A stretch of DNA of 64,000 bases from Paenibacillus castaneae (GTDB lineage Bacteria; Bacillota; Bacilli; Paenibacillales; Paenibacillaceae), in assembly GCF_002884445.1 (NCBI RefSeq), contig NZ_KZ614144.1, forward strand, positions 5,355,212 to 5,419,211, in the 5' to 3' direction. A program made the position numbers and the translations under genes. Below the pieces are notes generated by a model. It was not told where the DNA came from and ran no database searches. It saw nothing but the letters and a program-made list of their open reading frames with translations. Of this stretch, positions 53,435 to 62,910 are shown piece after piece. Within the stretch, counting starts at the first letter, position 1, and every line of letters starts with the position of its first letter.

Positions 53435-53659
53435 ATGGATTTACAAGTGCAATCGAAGGAAAATGTAGAATTTATGATTGATGTAATTAAAACAAAGCTT
53501 AAGATGGCTTCTGCTGCCGCCATGCAAGCTTCTCATTTCGACATCAACCAATATGAGGATATATTGGAGCTCTATGAAGTAGTAGTGGCAAAGGATAAAT
53601 TCAGCATTAGCGAGGTTGAAGCTCTCGTATCCGAACTCGGTAAATTAAGAACACCTTAA
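53435..53659 (+). CDS. DUF1128 family protein
   Basis: A 74-residue protein (MDLQVQSKENVEFMIDVIKT ... ISEVEALVSELGKLRTP) of the DUF1128 family (Bacillus subtilis YfkK is of this size). I use the ATG at 53435 because AGGAGG is 8 bases upstream; the frame is open back to 53345 but without a start signal. Helical, cytosolic, function unknown. It is divergent from yyaC. Confidence 0.88.
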   Translation: MDLQVQSKENVEFMIDVIKTKLKMASAAAMQASHFDINQYEDILELYEVVVAKDKFSISEVEALVSELGKLRTP

Positions 53660-53778
53660 CCTTTCATTACTTTCAAACATTTTATTCCATTATCAGACAT
53701 TTATTTTCATAATTCGCATTCAATATACAAGTGTTATACATGTCTAATGCACAGCGAAATTGACGATAAATGGATGAA

Positions 53779-53816
53779 AAACCGAGTTCGGGCATATTCG
53801 CCGAACTCGGTTTTTT
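53779..53816. terminator. Bidirectional terminator between DUF1128 and the 150-residue hypothetical
   Basis: Perfect 13-bp stem AAACCGAGTTCGG / CCGAACTCGGTTT with a 9-base loop, a T-run on the right and an A-run on the left. Confidence 0.9.
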
Positions 53817-53830
53817 GGATTGGAGAAAAT

Positions 53831-54283
53831 CTATTCCTGTACATCCTCTTGTATCTCAACAGCCTCGATAGACAGCTTGACGGTTACGTTCTTCAACTCG
53901 CCCTTTAAGAAGTGTGCAATTCTTTCCAGACGGTCTGCAACCTCTGGTCCGCTTAGCGTTGTATTCAACTGATAATCAAAGCTGTCTGACGGCGGCTTGC
54001 GATCACCATACCCATTCTGGCCTCTCCAGCCGCGGTCTCCGCTTGAACTGGCCGGTGTTAGCAAATGCTCTTGAACAGGATAAAATTTGTCTGATTTGTT
54101 TACTACTCTTTCATAAATACGCAGCTTTTTTAGGAGCATGTAATATTGCGCAGAATGCTTGAAATTCCAAGCTTCCCGAATGTCCTTCAATGTGTAATCC
54201 ATCTTCCAACGCTTCAGCTTTTCTACCTGCTCATCAGTACTCAGCTGCAAAAACTCATCCAACGGCAGCATTTTTTCGGACAT
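53831..54283 (-). CDS. Hypothetical protein with HTH-like N-terminus
   Basis: A 150-residue protein with GAGGGG before the ATG. The N-terminal half (LSTDEQVEKLKRWKMDYTLK, DIREAWNFKHSAQYYMLLKK) looks helical with a possible helix-turn-helix at about 30-55. A Gly/Ser/Arg-rich linker (about 75-100) follows, then a region that may form a small alpha/beta unit (FDYQLNTTLSGPEVADRLER, NVTVKLSIEAVEI). I recognise no named family; similar proteins seem confined to Paenibacillus relatives (inference). A DNA-binding role is possible but unproven. Confidence 0.75.
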   Translation of the reverse strand: MSEKMLPLDEFLQLSTDEQVEKLKRWKMDYTLKDIREAWNFKHSAQYYMLLKKLRIYERVVNKSDKFYPVQEHLLTPASSSGDRGWRGQNGYGDRKPPSDSFDYQLNTTLSGPEVADRLERIAHFLKGELKNVTVKLSIEAVEIQEDVQE

Positions 54284-54443
54284 TTTGACCCCTCCGATAA
54301 ATAGTTTATAGCCATATAATATTATAAATCTTTAAATTTGTTTATCCTATAAAAAATACCATAAATTTCGGCAGTTTACAAATAAATATATTTCAAACGA
54401 ATTGTTATTAATTTTTTTCTTGTAAACGCCCAATAAAAAAGGA

Positions 54444-54483
54444 ACCTCCGATAATACGCGGGATTAAGCGTAATATCGGAGGT
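54444..54483 (-). terminator. Intrinsic terminator of the gal operon
   Basis: Minus-strand ACCTCCGATATTACGC pairs with GCGTATTATCGGAGGT (one mismatch), followed by TTCCTTTTTT; it starts 16 bases after the galT stop codon. Confidence 0.85.
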
Positions 54484-54498
54484 CCGTCATTATGATCC

Positions 54499-56091
54499 TT
54501 ATTCCAAAGGGTGAAGGCCCGTTGAAGCTAGAAATGTTTCAAATGCAGCGGCACCGTCTGCTGTACGCTTGAATACGCCCGCATCCATCAGCACCTCTAA
54601 AAACTTCTCGCCAGTTTCAGACTCTACAATGGCTTTCGCCTCTTCGGCAGAAAGGGCCGTACCGAAACGCTCAACAAGCGATATCAGCCATGAAGCATGC
54701 TTTTGAAGCGGGTGATCGGGCTGACGAAGTGCTTCTTCGTCAGCTTCATTAGCGCCGGTCAAATAATCCGCAATCTGGCCAAGTTCCTGCTTCAACCGGC
54801 CAGGAAGAACAGCTAGACCCATAACCTCGATTAAGCCGATATTTTCTTTCTTGATATGATGCAAATGCTGATGCGGATGGAATATACCGTCAGGGTGCTC
54901 ATCACTTGTGCGGTTGTTCCGAAGCACCAAGTCAAGTTCATATTCATTCCTGTCATTCTTCAGCCTTGCAATGGGCGTAATGGTATTATGCGAAATAACC
55001 GTGCCGTCCGCTTGCTTGGTATAGGCAAACACGTCTGCAGAAGTATCGCTGTAACCGCGCCACTCGTCGAGAATTCGGCATGCGGCGCGATGAACATCCG
55101 CTTTGGAAGCGCCATTAATCCGCAAGACTGACATCGGCCACTTTATTATGCTGAAGCGAACACCAGCAAGCTCTGGATCATGAAATGCCTTCTCTGCAGG
55201 CGCCATTTCCATTGGGAACACATGACGGCCAGCTTGATAATGATCATGGCTTAGAATCGATCCGCCAACGATTGGCAAATCAGCATTGGAGCCAATAAAA
55301 TAATGCGGGAATTCTTGGACGAAGTCGAGCAGTCTCGCGAATGAAGTATGTGTAATGACCATCGGATCATCCACGCCTTTGAATACAATGCTATGCTCAT
55401 TATAATAAACATAAGGCGAGTATTGGAAATACCATTGCTCTCCTTGCAGCGTGAGGGGGACCACACGCAGATTCTGCCGCGCCGGATGGTCCGCGCGCCC
55501 TGCGTAGCCTACATTCGCTAAGCTCAGCAAGCTCTTGGGATAGTTTGCTTGCGGCAGCGTTTTGAGCAGCGCAATTTCCTTCGGGTCTTTCTCAGGCTTC
55601 GACAAATTAATCGTAATTTCAAGATTGCCGTATTCGGTTTCTTGAAGCCAATATTCATTTTTTCGAATTCGATCCATTCGGATGTAATTGGAATCAATGC
55701 TAAGCTTATAGAAAGCATCCGTCGCTGCTTCTATCCCTTCAGTGCTCGCTGTTCTCTCGAAAGCGGCAGCCGCTTCAGAGGGGCGCGGCAGAAGGAAGCC
55801 CATAATTCGTGCATCGAGCAAATCACGGTACGTAACGATATTGTCAGGGATAAGACCAATTGAAAAGCCATAATCAAGCAGCGGCTCAAGCAGCTCCACC
55901 GCGCTCTCCAAGCGTTCCGCGGGCACTGTGCCCTCATAAGGCTCCGTGAAATGGAATTGATCAAGCAGGGCATTGCGAGCTGCGATAAGATCAAGCGATC
56001 CCAGCATATGGCGCTGTGCTGCGAATTGCAGCAGCCGTTCAATAAGAAGCAAAGCATCGCCTGCTGATGGTGTCTGTTTTTGTTTTTCCAC
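54499..56091 (-). CDS. galT: Galactose-1-phosphate uridylyltransferase GalT (Gram-positive class II)
   Basis: Exchanges galactose-1-P with UDP-glucose in the Leloir pathway. At 530 residues it is of the long Gram-positive class, not the 350-residue class with the HPH motif. Supporting segments: LVLRNNRTSDEHPDGIFHPH (about 395-415), HHIKKENIGLIEVMGLAVLP (about 419), VVPLTLQGEQWYFQYSPYVY and FPHYFIGSNADLPIVGGSIL. Last gene of galK-galE-galT; a terminator follows. Confidence 0.95.
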   Translation of the reverse strand: MEKQKQTPSAGDALLLIERLLQFAAQRHMLGSLDLIAARNALLDQFHFTEPYEGTVPAERLESAVELLEPLLDYGFSIGLIPDNIVTYRDLLDARIMGFLLPRPSEAAAAFERTASTEGIEAATDAFYKLSIDSNYIRMDRIRKNEYWLQETEYGNLEITINLSKPEKDPKEIALLKTLPQANYPKSLLSLANVGYAGRADHPARQNLRVVPLTLQGEQWYFQYSPYVYYNEHSIVFKGVDDPMVITHTSFARLLDFVQEFPHYFIGSNADLPIVGGSILSHDHYQAGRHVFPMEMAPAEKAFHDPELAGVRFSIIKWPMSVLRINGASKADVHRAACRILDEWRGYSDTSADVFAYTKQADGTVISHNTITPIARLKNDRNEYELDLVLRNNRTSDEHPDGIFHPHQHLHHIKKENIGLIEVMGLAVLPGRLKQELGQIADYLTGANEADEEALRQPDHPLQKHASWLISLVERFGTALSAEEAKAIVESETGEKFLEVLMDAGVFKRTADGAAAFETFLASTGLHPLE

Positions 56092-56129
56092 GAGATGTAG
56101 CTCCTTTCACTAAAGCAGCAGCCTGCTCT

Positions 56130-57116
56130 TTAGTCGTTGTAGCCTTGCGGGTTTGCTTCATGCCAGCTCCAAGCGCTTTGAATGATGTCTTCCAGCTTGC
56201 TGCGCTTCGGACTCCAGCCCAGTTCCTCGCGTGCTCTGTCCGATGATGCGACAAGCACGGCAGGGTCGCCAGAGCGGCGGGCTTCCATTACTGCCGGAAT
56301 CTCTTTGCCCGTTACGCTGCGCGCGATATCGATAACTTCTTTAACCGAGAAGCCTGTTCCGTTGCCCAGATTATATACAGAGCTGTCAGCGCCGCCGCGA
56401 AGACGATCCACAGCAAGCACATGGGCATCGGCAAGATCGCTGACATGAATGTAATCGCGAATGCATGTGCCGTCCGGTGTTTGATAATCTTCTCCAAATA
56501 CTGAAATATGCGGACGCTGTCCTAGCGCTGCTTGCAGCACAATCGGGATCAGGTGGGTTTCCGGGCTGTGATCCTCGCCGATTCTCCCGCTCTCATGAGC
56601 GCCTGCAGCATTGAAATATCGCAAAGAAACAAATTTAATGTCGTGGGCAACATCGAACCATTTCATCATTTTTTCCATTGCCAGCTTCGTTTCACCATAT
56701 GCATTCGTTGGCAGCGTGCGATCATATTCGTCAATAGGAACGTTTTCCGGCTCGCCATACGTAGCTGCCGTTGACGAGAACACGATTTTGCGAACCTTGT
56801 ATTGATTCATCTTCTCCAGCAAGCATAATGTTCCAAAAACGTTGTTATGATAATATTTGCCTGGGTCCTTCATGCTTTCGCCTACTAGTGAATTTGCAGC
56901 AAAGTGAATTACCGCATCAATCTTGTTTTCTTTAAATACGGTATCCATGAAATCCCCATCTCGGAGATCACCTTCATAAAGCTTACCTCCCAGTAATGCC
57001 TTGCGATGTCCTTGCTGCAGATTGTCGATGACAACCACTTCTTCCCCGCGTTCCAGCAAAGCTGCAACCGCATGCGATCCGATATAGCCTGCTCCCCCTG
57101 TTACGAGTACTGCCAT
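56130..57116 (-). CDS. galE: UDP-glucose 4-epimerase GalE
   Basis: Short-chain dehydrogenase-type NAD-dependent epimerase of 328 residues, interconverting UDP-galactose and UDP-glucose. NAD-binding VTGGAGYIGSHAVAALL (about 5-21), VIHFAANSLVGESMKDP (about 76), the catalytic YGETKLAMEKMMKWF (Tyr-xxx-Lys, about 148), and NYFNAAGA-like LRYFNAAGAHESGRIGEDHS. It lies 38 bases upstream of galT and 48 bases downstream of galK. Confidence 0.97.
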   Translation of the reverse strand: MAVLVTGGAGYIGSHAVAALLERGEEVVVIDNLQQGHRKALLGGKLYEGDLRDGDFMDTVFKENKIDAVIHFAANSLVGESMKDPGKYYHNNVFGTLCLLEKMNQYKVRKIVFSSTAATYGEPENVPIDEYDRTLPTNAYGETKLAMEKMMKWFDVAHDIKFVSLRYFNAAGAHESGRIGEDHSPETHLIPIVLQAALGQRPHISVFGEDYQTPDGTCIRDYIHVSDLADAHVLAVDRLRGGADSSVYNLGNGTGFSVKEVIDIARSVTGKEIPAVMEARRSGDPAVLVASSDRAREELGWSPKRSKLEDIIQSAWSWHEANPQGYND

Positions 57117-57164
57117 TCGTCATTTCCCCTCTCGTTTTCCGTTCTGTTAATCCGATTATGAAGC

Positions 57165-58337
57165 TTATACGATCCGTTCTACCCCATTGCCGATGGTGCA
57201 TACATAGAAGTCGGCTGTTAAGCCTGTTGCTTCCTTGTATTTGCGGCCTACCTCTTCTTGGAATGCCTCTACACTGTCTTCATGAACAAGCGATACCGTA
57301 CAGCCGCCGAAGCCCGCGCCTGTCATACGTGATCCTAATACGCCTGGAACAAGGCGCGCTGCCGCAACCATTGCATCCAGCTCAACGCCAGTTACTTCGT
57401 ATAAATCGCGTAGCGAATCATGCGAGCCATTCATAAGCAGGCCGAATTGCTGTAGATCATTTGCCTTAAGCGCTTTGATCGATTGCAGAACGCGATCAAT
57501 TTCTTCAACTACGTGCTGAGCGCGCTTTTGAACCGTTTCATCCTTGATAAGATGCTTTGCTGAATTGAATTGCTCTAGATTAATTTGACCGAGCAGCGTA
57601 AGATTCGGGAATGCATCCTGCAAATCCTGGACCGCTTGCTCACATTGGCTGCGGCGTTCATTATAAGCCGAATCAACAAGTCCGCGACGCTTATTCGTAT
57701 TTCCAATAACAAGCTTGTAGCTGCCCGAATCAAAAGGCACGAGCTCATACTCAAGCGTATCGCACATAAGCAGAATGGCGTGATCCTTCTTGCCGTTCGC
57801 AACCGCAAATTGATCCATAATTCCGCATTTTACGCCATTGAATTCATTTTCTGATTTTTGCGCGAGCAATGCGATTTTCACTGTATCCGTTGGCAAGCCT
57901 TCAAGCGATTGCAGGGCGTATGCGGTTACCACTTCAATGGAAGCAGAAGAGGATAAGCCTGCGCCATTCGGGATTTCACCATGGTAAAGAAGATCATAAC
58001 CGTTTTTGAACACGATACCGCCCTGCAGCAGCTCATTGACAATGCCTTTCGGATAGTTCATCCAGTCGTCAGACTCATCGAAATGGATAGACTCTAATGA
58101 GAATTGCTTCGATGCTGGAAAGTTTGTTGTAGCTAGACCCAGCTGATTGTCCGAGCGTTTGCGAATAAGCAGCGTCGTTCCGAACGTTAATGCAGCTGGA
58201 AACACGTATCCTCCGTTGTAATCCGTATGTTCGCCAATTAGGTTAACACGGCCGGGAGCATGGAATATGGCGATGTCGCTTGCCTCTCCGCCGTATTGCT
58301 GTATAAATTGCTGTGTCAGCTCTTGGAGGTTTGCCAT
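57165..58337 (-). CDS. galK: Galactokinase GalK
   Basis: GHMP kinase of 390 residues that phosphorylates galactose at C1. Signature PGRVNLIGEHTDYNGGYVFP (about 28-47), ATP-loop IPNGAGLSSSASIEVVTAYA (about 122), CGIMDQFAVANGKKDHAILL and the C-terminal GSRMTGAGFGGCTVSLV (about 338). AGGAACGTG precedes the ATG. First gene of the gal operon, divergent from an AraC-type regulator that is a likely controller. Confidence 0.97.
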   Translation of the reverse strand: MANLQELTQQFIQQYGGEASDIAIFHAPGRVNLIGEHTDYNGGYVFPAALTFGTTLLIRKRSDNQLGLATTNFPASKQFSLESIHFDESDDWMNYPKGIVNELLQGGIVFKNGYDLLYHGEIPNGAGLSSSASIEVVTAYALQSLEGLPTDTVKIALLAQKSENEFNGVKCGIMDQFAVANGKKDHAILLMCDTLEYELVPFDSGSYKLVIGNTNKRRGLVDSAYNERRSQCEQAVQDLQDAFPNLTLLGQINLEQFNSAKHLIKDETVQKRAQHVVEEIDRVLQSIKALKANDLQQFGLLMNGSHDSLRDLYEVTGVELDAMVAAARLVPGVLGSRMTGAGFGGCTVSLVHEDSVEAFQEEVGRKYKEATGLTADFYVCTIGNGVERIV

Positions 58338-58538
58338 TTGCTATCACGTTCCTTTTATCAGTTTTTTTGTCTTTGTTTTCATTATCAGTATAAGGTAAGA
58401 CAAATCAAAACGAAATGGCGGTAAGTGCTTTTTGTATGGATTAATGTGACTTTCAGGTTTGAGATTGGACATGCTATGATAGTGGAAATAAGGTATTAGA
58501 TAACGATACCATACTCATATGGTGGAGGTGTAAAAAAG
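58338..58538. promoter_or_regulatory. galK / AraC-regulator divergent promoter region
   Basis: 200 bases. On the plus strand an extended -10 (TGCTATGAT, about 58468-58482) precedes the regulator; no good -35 lies upstream. GGTATtagataacgATACC (about 58490-58511) is a small inverted repeat. I could not define the galK promoter. Confidence 0.4.
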
Positions 58539-59408
58539 TTGCGGCAGGATATGTATACGGTAGCTTCTAATCCAGTAATTACGCATGAGGAGAACCGTCA
58601 TTTGAAAGTATGGTTTGCCGGCGAGAGCCAGACGAAGCCGCTGCACAGACTGGGACCAAAAGTATATGACTTCTATTTAATGCATATCGTGCTGGAGGGC
58701 AAGGGTACGTTTAGCTGCGGCGGGAAAACTTATAATCTGTCTGCTGGGCATACCTTTCTCATCGAGCCGGAGCAGTTGATCAGCTATGAATCAGACCATC
58801 AAGAGCCTTGGCGGTACCGTTGGGTAGCGTTTAACGGAGAGCTTGCTGCCGAGCTCGTTGCTGCTGCTGGATTCTCAAGTGAGCAGCAGATCGTCTTCGC
58901 AGCAGACAAGCGCCGTGCAAGTGCGTTATTTCGGCAAATATACGAAACATTCCGCCGCGGTGGCGCTGCTGTAGATATGAAAGCGGCTGGCTATATGCAT
59001 CTGCTCTTGGCTGAGTATAAGGCATTGAGGGATGAGCTTAGCGGAAGCTCCCCACGGAGCAGTCATGCAGAAGGAGATCACCTGCTGCAGCAGGTTGTGC
59101 ACTATTTATCGACACAGTATGCGCACCCCGTCTCTATCGAGGATATGGCGGAATCGCTTGGCTACAATCGTGCCTATTTGTCCCGCTTCTTCAAGCAGCG
59201 GTCTGGCGTTTCTCCTGTAACCTTTCTGCTGAATCTGAGAATTGACAAGGCTCGCCATATGCTGCGCGAGCGTCCCGAGCTCACAATTGAGCAAATATCA
59301 GCTTCGGTCGGCTTACAAGATGCTCTTTATTTCTCCAAGCAATTTCGCCGTCTGCACGGCCAGTCACCCAGCGCTTATCGCGAGGCGATGAGAAGCTTGG
59401 GCAATTAG
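58539..59408 (+). CDS. AraC family regulator, likely controlling galactose genes
   Basis: A 289-residue protein: cupin-type sensor domain (about 20-155, HIVLEGKGTFSCGGKTYNLS AGHTFLIEPEQ region) followed by two helix-turn-helix motifs (about 195-285: HPVSIEDMAESLGYNRAYLS RFFKQRSG and LTIEQISASVGLQDALYFSK QFRRLHGQSPSAYR). Translation seems to start at TTG with GGAGG about 10 bases before it; the first ATG is at codon 5. Divergent from galKET, so activation of that operon by a galactoside is the simplest reading (inference). Confidence 0.9.
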   Translation: MRQDMYTVASNPVITHEENRHLKVWFAGESQTKPLHRLGPKVYDFYLMHIVLEGKGTFSCGGKTYNLSAGHTFLIEPEQLISYESDHQEPWRYRWVAFNGELAAELVAAAGFSSEQQIVFAADKRRASALFRQIYETFRRGGAAVDMKAAGYMHLLLAEYKALRDELSGSSPRSSHAEGDHLLQQVVHYLSTQYAHPVSIEDMAESLGYNRAYLSRFFKQRSGVSPVTFLLNLRIDKARHMLRERPELTIEQISASVGLQDALYFSKQFRRLHGQSPSAYREAMRSLGN

Positions 59409-59520
59409 TCATTCAACTTCGATACCGCCCTCTCCCAAGCTCAAATTACATATTATTTCGGCGCTTCCTTAGGCTTCATTTTCAAAAAATGGGGTAATAC
59501 TAGTTGAGGGAGTGATACCA

Positions 59521-60750
59521 ATGAAGGAGCTACATACCGGCAACCTATTTTGGCCGAGTACTTTAAGCAGCACTAAACAATATGAACCCTTGAAGCAAAA
59601 CAAAAAAACGCAGGTTGCCATTATTGGCGGCGGTATGTCTGGAACGATATGCGGCTCCGCATTCGTACGCAGCGGTCTTTCTGCCATGGTCCTAGAGCGA
59701 GGTGAAGTCGCTGGGGGCAGCACGTCTGCCAATACTGGTCTGCTTCAATTTTCGAATGATATCATGCTTTGTGATCTAATCGATCAAATTGGCGAGCATG
59801 ACGCGCAGCTCTTTTATAGATCCTGCAGAGATGCGGTAGATATGCTAGCAGATATAGCGGAGGAGCTTCCTGCGGATGTAGGCTTTATAAGAAGGAGCAG
59901 TCTATATTATGCTTCCTCGGAGCAGGATTTGCCTAAGCTGAGAAAGGAATACGAGGCGCTGAAAGCCTGCGGACTCGATGTTGAATTCTGGTCCTCGGAT
60001 GAAATAGCGGCGCATTTCCCATTTCGCAAGTCTGGTGCAATCGTGACACATGGGGACGCTGAGGTGAACCCCTATCAATTCGTCAATGGCTTAGCAGATT
60101 CTGCTGCATTAAATGGTCTGGAAATTCATGAACATACCGATGTCGTCGAGCATGTTACGCTGCCAAATGGACTTCATCGCTTACGTACGGCAGACGGCTT
60201 TGAAATTGAAGCGGAGCATGTCGTTTATGCGATCGGCTATGAGCCCGAGGAGCTGCGAGGCAAGCTGATCAAAGCGGAAATAAACCGTTCCTTCGCACTC
60301 GTAACGCACAAAGAGCCAAGTCTCCAAAGCTGGCATAAGCAATTTCTCATCTGGGAAACAGCGCGTCCTTATTTATATATGCGGACTACGGTTGACGGGC
60401 GCGTGGTCGTTGGAGGTCTAGACGAGGACAACGAGCAGCCGCTTCATAGCGAGTCTGGACGGCATAAACGAAGCGAGAAGCTCATACAGCAGCTTCGAGA
60501 GCTGTTTCCTGATTTAACGGCAGAAATCGAATACGAGTGGAGCGCGACATTCGGAGAATCGCGGGACGGACTGCCCTTTATCGGCGCTGACCCTGCTTGG
60601 AGCAATGTTTATTACTGCCTAGGCTACGGCGGTAACGGAACCGTGTACAGCGTGCTGGCAGCTTATCTGCTTCGCGATCTTATACGCGGCGAAGAGCAGC
60701 CTCTAACCCACATCGTGAAACTAGATCGCAAATCGCTGGCTAATGTATAA
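59521..60750 (+). CDS. FAD-dependent oxidoreductase (DAO family)
   Basis: A 409-residue D-amino-acid-oxidase/glycine-oxidase-type flavoenzyme. Start at MKELHTGNLFWP with GGGAG 9 bases upstream. FAD-binding VAIIGGGMSGTICGSAFVRS (about 28-47), VLERGEVAGGSTSANTGLLQ (about 57), NPYQFVNGLADSAAL (about 185), and the C-terminal CLGYGGNGTVYSVLAAYLLR (about 367), where FAD is held. The group includes gamma-glutamylputrescine oxidases; the real substrate is unknown. Single gene with its own terminator. Confidence 0.9.
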   Translation: MKELHTGNLFWPSTLSSTKQYEPLKQNKKTQVAIIGGGMSGTICGSAFVRSGLSAMVLERGEVAGGSTSANTGLLQFSNDIMLCDLIDQIGEHDAQLFYRSCRDAVDMLADIAEELPADVGFIRRSSLYYASSEQDLPKLRKEYEALKACGLDVEFWSSDEIAAHFPFRKSGAIVTHGDAEVNPYQFVNGLADSAALNGLEIHEHTDVVEHVTLPNGLHRLRTADGFEIEAEHVVYAIGYEPEELRGKLIKAEINRSFALVTHKEPSLQSWHKQFLIWETARPYLYMRTTVDGRVVVGGLDEDNEQPLHSESGRHKRSEKLIQQLRELFPDLTAEIEYEWSATFGESRDGLPFIGADPAWSNVYYCLGYGGNGTVYSVLAAYLLRDLIRGEEQPLTHIVKLDRKSLANV

Positions 60751-60775
60751 GGAGATAGAACACGGCTATTCCGCA

Positions 60776-60825
60776 AAAAGCCTCAAGCCTGCTCTGCACG
60801 TTTTGGCAGCAGTCTTGAGGCTTTT
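60776..60825. terminator. Bidirectional terminator between oxidoreductase and YflT-like gene
   Basis: AAAAGCCTCAAG / CTTGAGGCTTTT with an inner CTGCT / AGCAG stem; the two genes converge on it. Confidence 0.88.
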
Positions 60826-60835
60826 GGGCAAATGG

Positions 60836-61393
60836 CTATGCGCCTTCAACAATCTTAGAGGCATGGCATTGACGAAATACAGCCTCGGCTTTGCCAAGCC
60901 GCGATAAATCCGGCCCGCCCTCCTTATCCAGCAGCGACTTGCTTTCATCCGTTTCTGCTATCACGATTAAAGAGCCGCTTTGCAGCGCTTGACCGCAAAT
61001 TTGCGATTCTTTATCACTCAGCCCGAGCGTCTGCAAAGATCGCTCATGGTTGCTTCCGCCAAATAGTCCAGACACTGCTAGCGGAAAGGAACCTCCCATA
61101 TACGAAGAGCTGCCATTGATAGGCATAGCCATTGCCGCCGTTAGGCCGAGGCCGTTATAGCCGGTTGCGCCTATTATACCGGTATCATCGAATCCGCCCG
61201 TGCGGTTCGTCATGTCCTCCAATTCACGGAGCTCGTCGGCATGTACATCGCTCTCCGATTCGATGCGTCTGGAATGTTCAGAATCCTTCGCAAGCACGCG
61301 AAGCTCACCCGGTACAAATCCGGCTTGCTCCAGCTGCTGTATCGCTGTTAAGGCTTGCTGCTCGGTTTCAAATATACCAATCTTCCTTGTCAT
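60836..61393 (-). CDS. General stress protein YflT-like (GsP17M domain)
   Basis: A 185-residue protein whose N-terminus, MTRKIGIFETEQQALTAIQQ then LEQAGFVPGELRVLAKD, matches the YflT/general-stress-protein-17M domain (a ferredoxin-like fold). A Gly-rich middle (GATGYNGLGLTAAMAM) and a C-terminal half with ESQICGQALQSGSLIVIAET follow. In Bacillus such genes are SigB-dependent. Function is unknown. AGGAAAT precedes the ATG. Confidence 0.85.
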   Translation of the reverse strand: MTRKIGIFETEQQALTAIQQLEQAGFVPGELRVLAKDSEHSRRIESESDVHADELRELEDMTNRTGGFDDTGIIGATGYNGLGLTAAMAMPINGSSSYMGGSFPLAVSGLFGGSNHERSLQTLGLSDKESQICGQALQSGSLIVIAETDESKSLLDKEGGPDLSRLGKAEAVFRQCHASKIVEGA

Positions 61394-61648
61394 GTGATTT
61401 CCTCCCGGAGTCCATTGCGAGTGCCAAAATGGATTTCGTAAGCAGCCAGTTTAAAGCGCTGGCTTCTTCAAGCGCACTAGCTAAGACTGGTATGCCCTAT
61501 TTATGACGAAATGAGTCGGTTTTCGCGGTAATACAGGATGAAAGGCAGAAAGAGTTGTCTAATGCAAAGCGTAGGTTGCTCAACCTTGAAGTTCAGGTTA
61601 TGATGTAGAAATATACGTTGGAAAATCGGACAAGCAGGAGGCAAAGCG

Positions 61649-62842
61649 ATGATTCATCGAATGCTTCGCTATCCCGCAGGATGGGAATGGCATGTTCTGC
61701 AGCAATCTAAGCAACAGGCTGTAAGGCAAGGGCCACTGCCTAGCAGGAAAGATAGCATGAAACAAACGGCTGTCTCGCAGGAAGAACAGCGAGCTAGCAA
61801 AGCAGCCGCCAATAAAGAAGAAATAGAAGTTTCCAAAGAAAATACAGATGAGCTGAAACAAATGTTTCCAGAGAGCGCGGCATGGATTGACGAATGCTCT
61901 GGCAGGAAGACGAATAATTTCTCCCTGGGCGAAGCTCCTTCCTCTGGCCCTATCCTTTATGGCACATTAATGATTCAAGTATCGGAAAATCAGTTTGACA
62001 TTCAGCCCCTTCATTTCTGGCTGTCACAGCAGAAACTGATCACCATGCATGATGATATGCGGCCAGCGCTGCGGCTTCAATCATCGGAGCATACATTGAA
62101 GCTGAATAACTGCGGTACACCCCAGGAAGCCTTTTTCGTTATGCTCAGTACGCTTCTTGAAACCTTTCATACAGGGCTGGATGAATTTGAGACGCGTTTG
62201 GGCGAACTTGAGTCTTCCATGCGGATACGTAATCGAACCGGCTTGATCAACATTATTATCGAGCGCCGTTATGAGCTGCTGCATTGGAATCATCTATTCG
62301 TCCCGCTGCGGGAACTGCATGGCGCTGCCAAAGAAGCATTTATGGAAGAACTGACTGAATCGGAAGGCTATAAGCGAATTACATACAAGCTTGAGAGAAT
62401 TGAAACACTTCTTAAGCATTATGCGCATGAGATTGATACGCTTATATCAGTGGACGATGCGATCGCCAGCTTCAGAGGCAATGATATTATGAAAACCTTA
62501 ACCATCTTCACGGTGATGATTCTGCCGGCTACAGTTGCTGGTGCCATATGGGGCGCTAACTTCGAGAATTTGCCTTTGATTAGTTACGGATGGGGATTTA
62601 ACGGAATGATTGCCCTCATTGTCATTATTACCATTTTGATCTATATTTGGCTGTGGAGAAAAGGCTGGACTGGCGATTTGCTTAATGCGCGCAAACCGCA
62701 AGAAATCATTGCTGAGGATGCCCCAGAGAGCAGTGAGCTTCTGGGCAGAAAGCGATCTAAACGATCATCCAAAAAAACACATGCCTCCAAGAAAGAGCTG
62801 CGGCCTACTGCCAATGGGCTTTCTCGTCGGAATCGCACCTAG
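61649..62842 (+). CDS. CorA-family transporter-like protein with altered GMN motif
   Basis: A 397-residue protein: charged, Lys/Glu/Gln-rich N-terminal tail (about 1-80), a CorA-like cytoplasmic domain with a long helix (about 170-300: RIRNRTGLINIIIERRYELL HWNHLF, SEGYKRITYKLERIETLLKH), and two C-terminal membrane helices (about 300-350: MILPATVAGAIWGANF and GFNGMIALIVIITILIYIWL). CorA channels have a GMN motif at the pore between these helices; here it reads GAN (WGANFENLP). A Lys/Arg/Ser-rich tail follows. GGAGG precedes the ATG. Transport of Mg2+ or another divalent ion is likely but the changed motif leaves it open. Confidence 0.88.
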   Translation: MIHRMLRYPAGWEWHVLQQSKQQAVRQGPLPSRKDSMKQTAVSQEEQRASKAAANKEEIEVSKENTDELKQMFPESAAWIDECSGRKTNNFSLGEAPSSGPILYGTLMIQVSENQFDIQPLHFWLSQQKLITMHDDMRPALRLQSSEHTLKLNNCGTPQEAFFVMLSTLLETFHTGLDEFETRLGELESSMRIRNRTGLINIIIERRYELLHWNHLFVPLRELHGAAKEAFMEELTESEGYKRITYKLERIETLLKHYAHEIDTLISVDDAIASFRGNDIMKTLTIFTVMILPATVAGAIWGANFENLPLISYGWGFNGMIALIVIITILIYIWLWRKGWTGDLLNARKPQEIIAEDAPESSELLGRKRSKRSSKKTHASKKELRPTANGLSRRNRT

Positions 62843-62845
62843 ACA

Positions 62846-62895
62846 AATAAAAGTCCGCTTGCTGAGAGAAGAACTCAACAGGCGGACTTTTTTAT
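62846..62895. terminator. Bidirectional terminator between corA-like and oxidoreductase genes
   Basis: AAAAGTCCGC and GCGGACTTTT stem with a longer loop containing TTGCTGAG / CTCAACAG pairing; A- and T-runs on both sides. Confidence 0.88.
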
Positions 62896-62910
62896 TGATA
62901 CGTAAACAGC

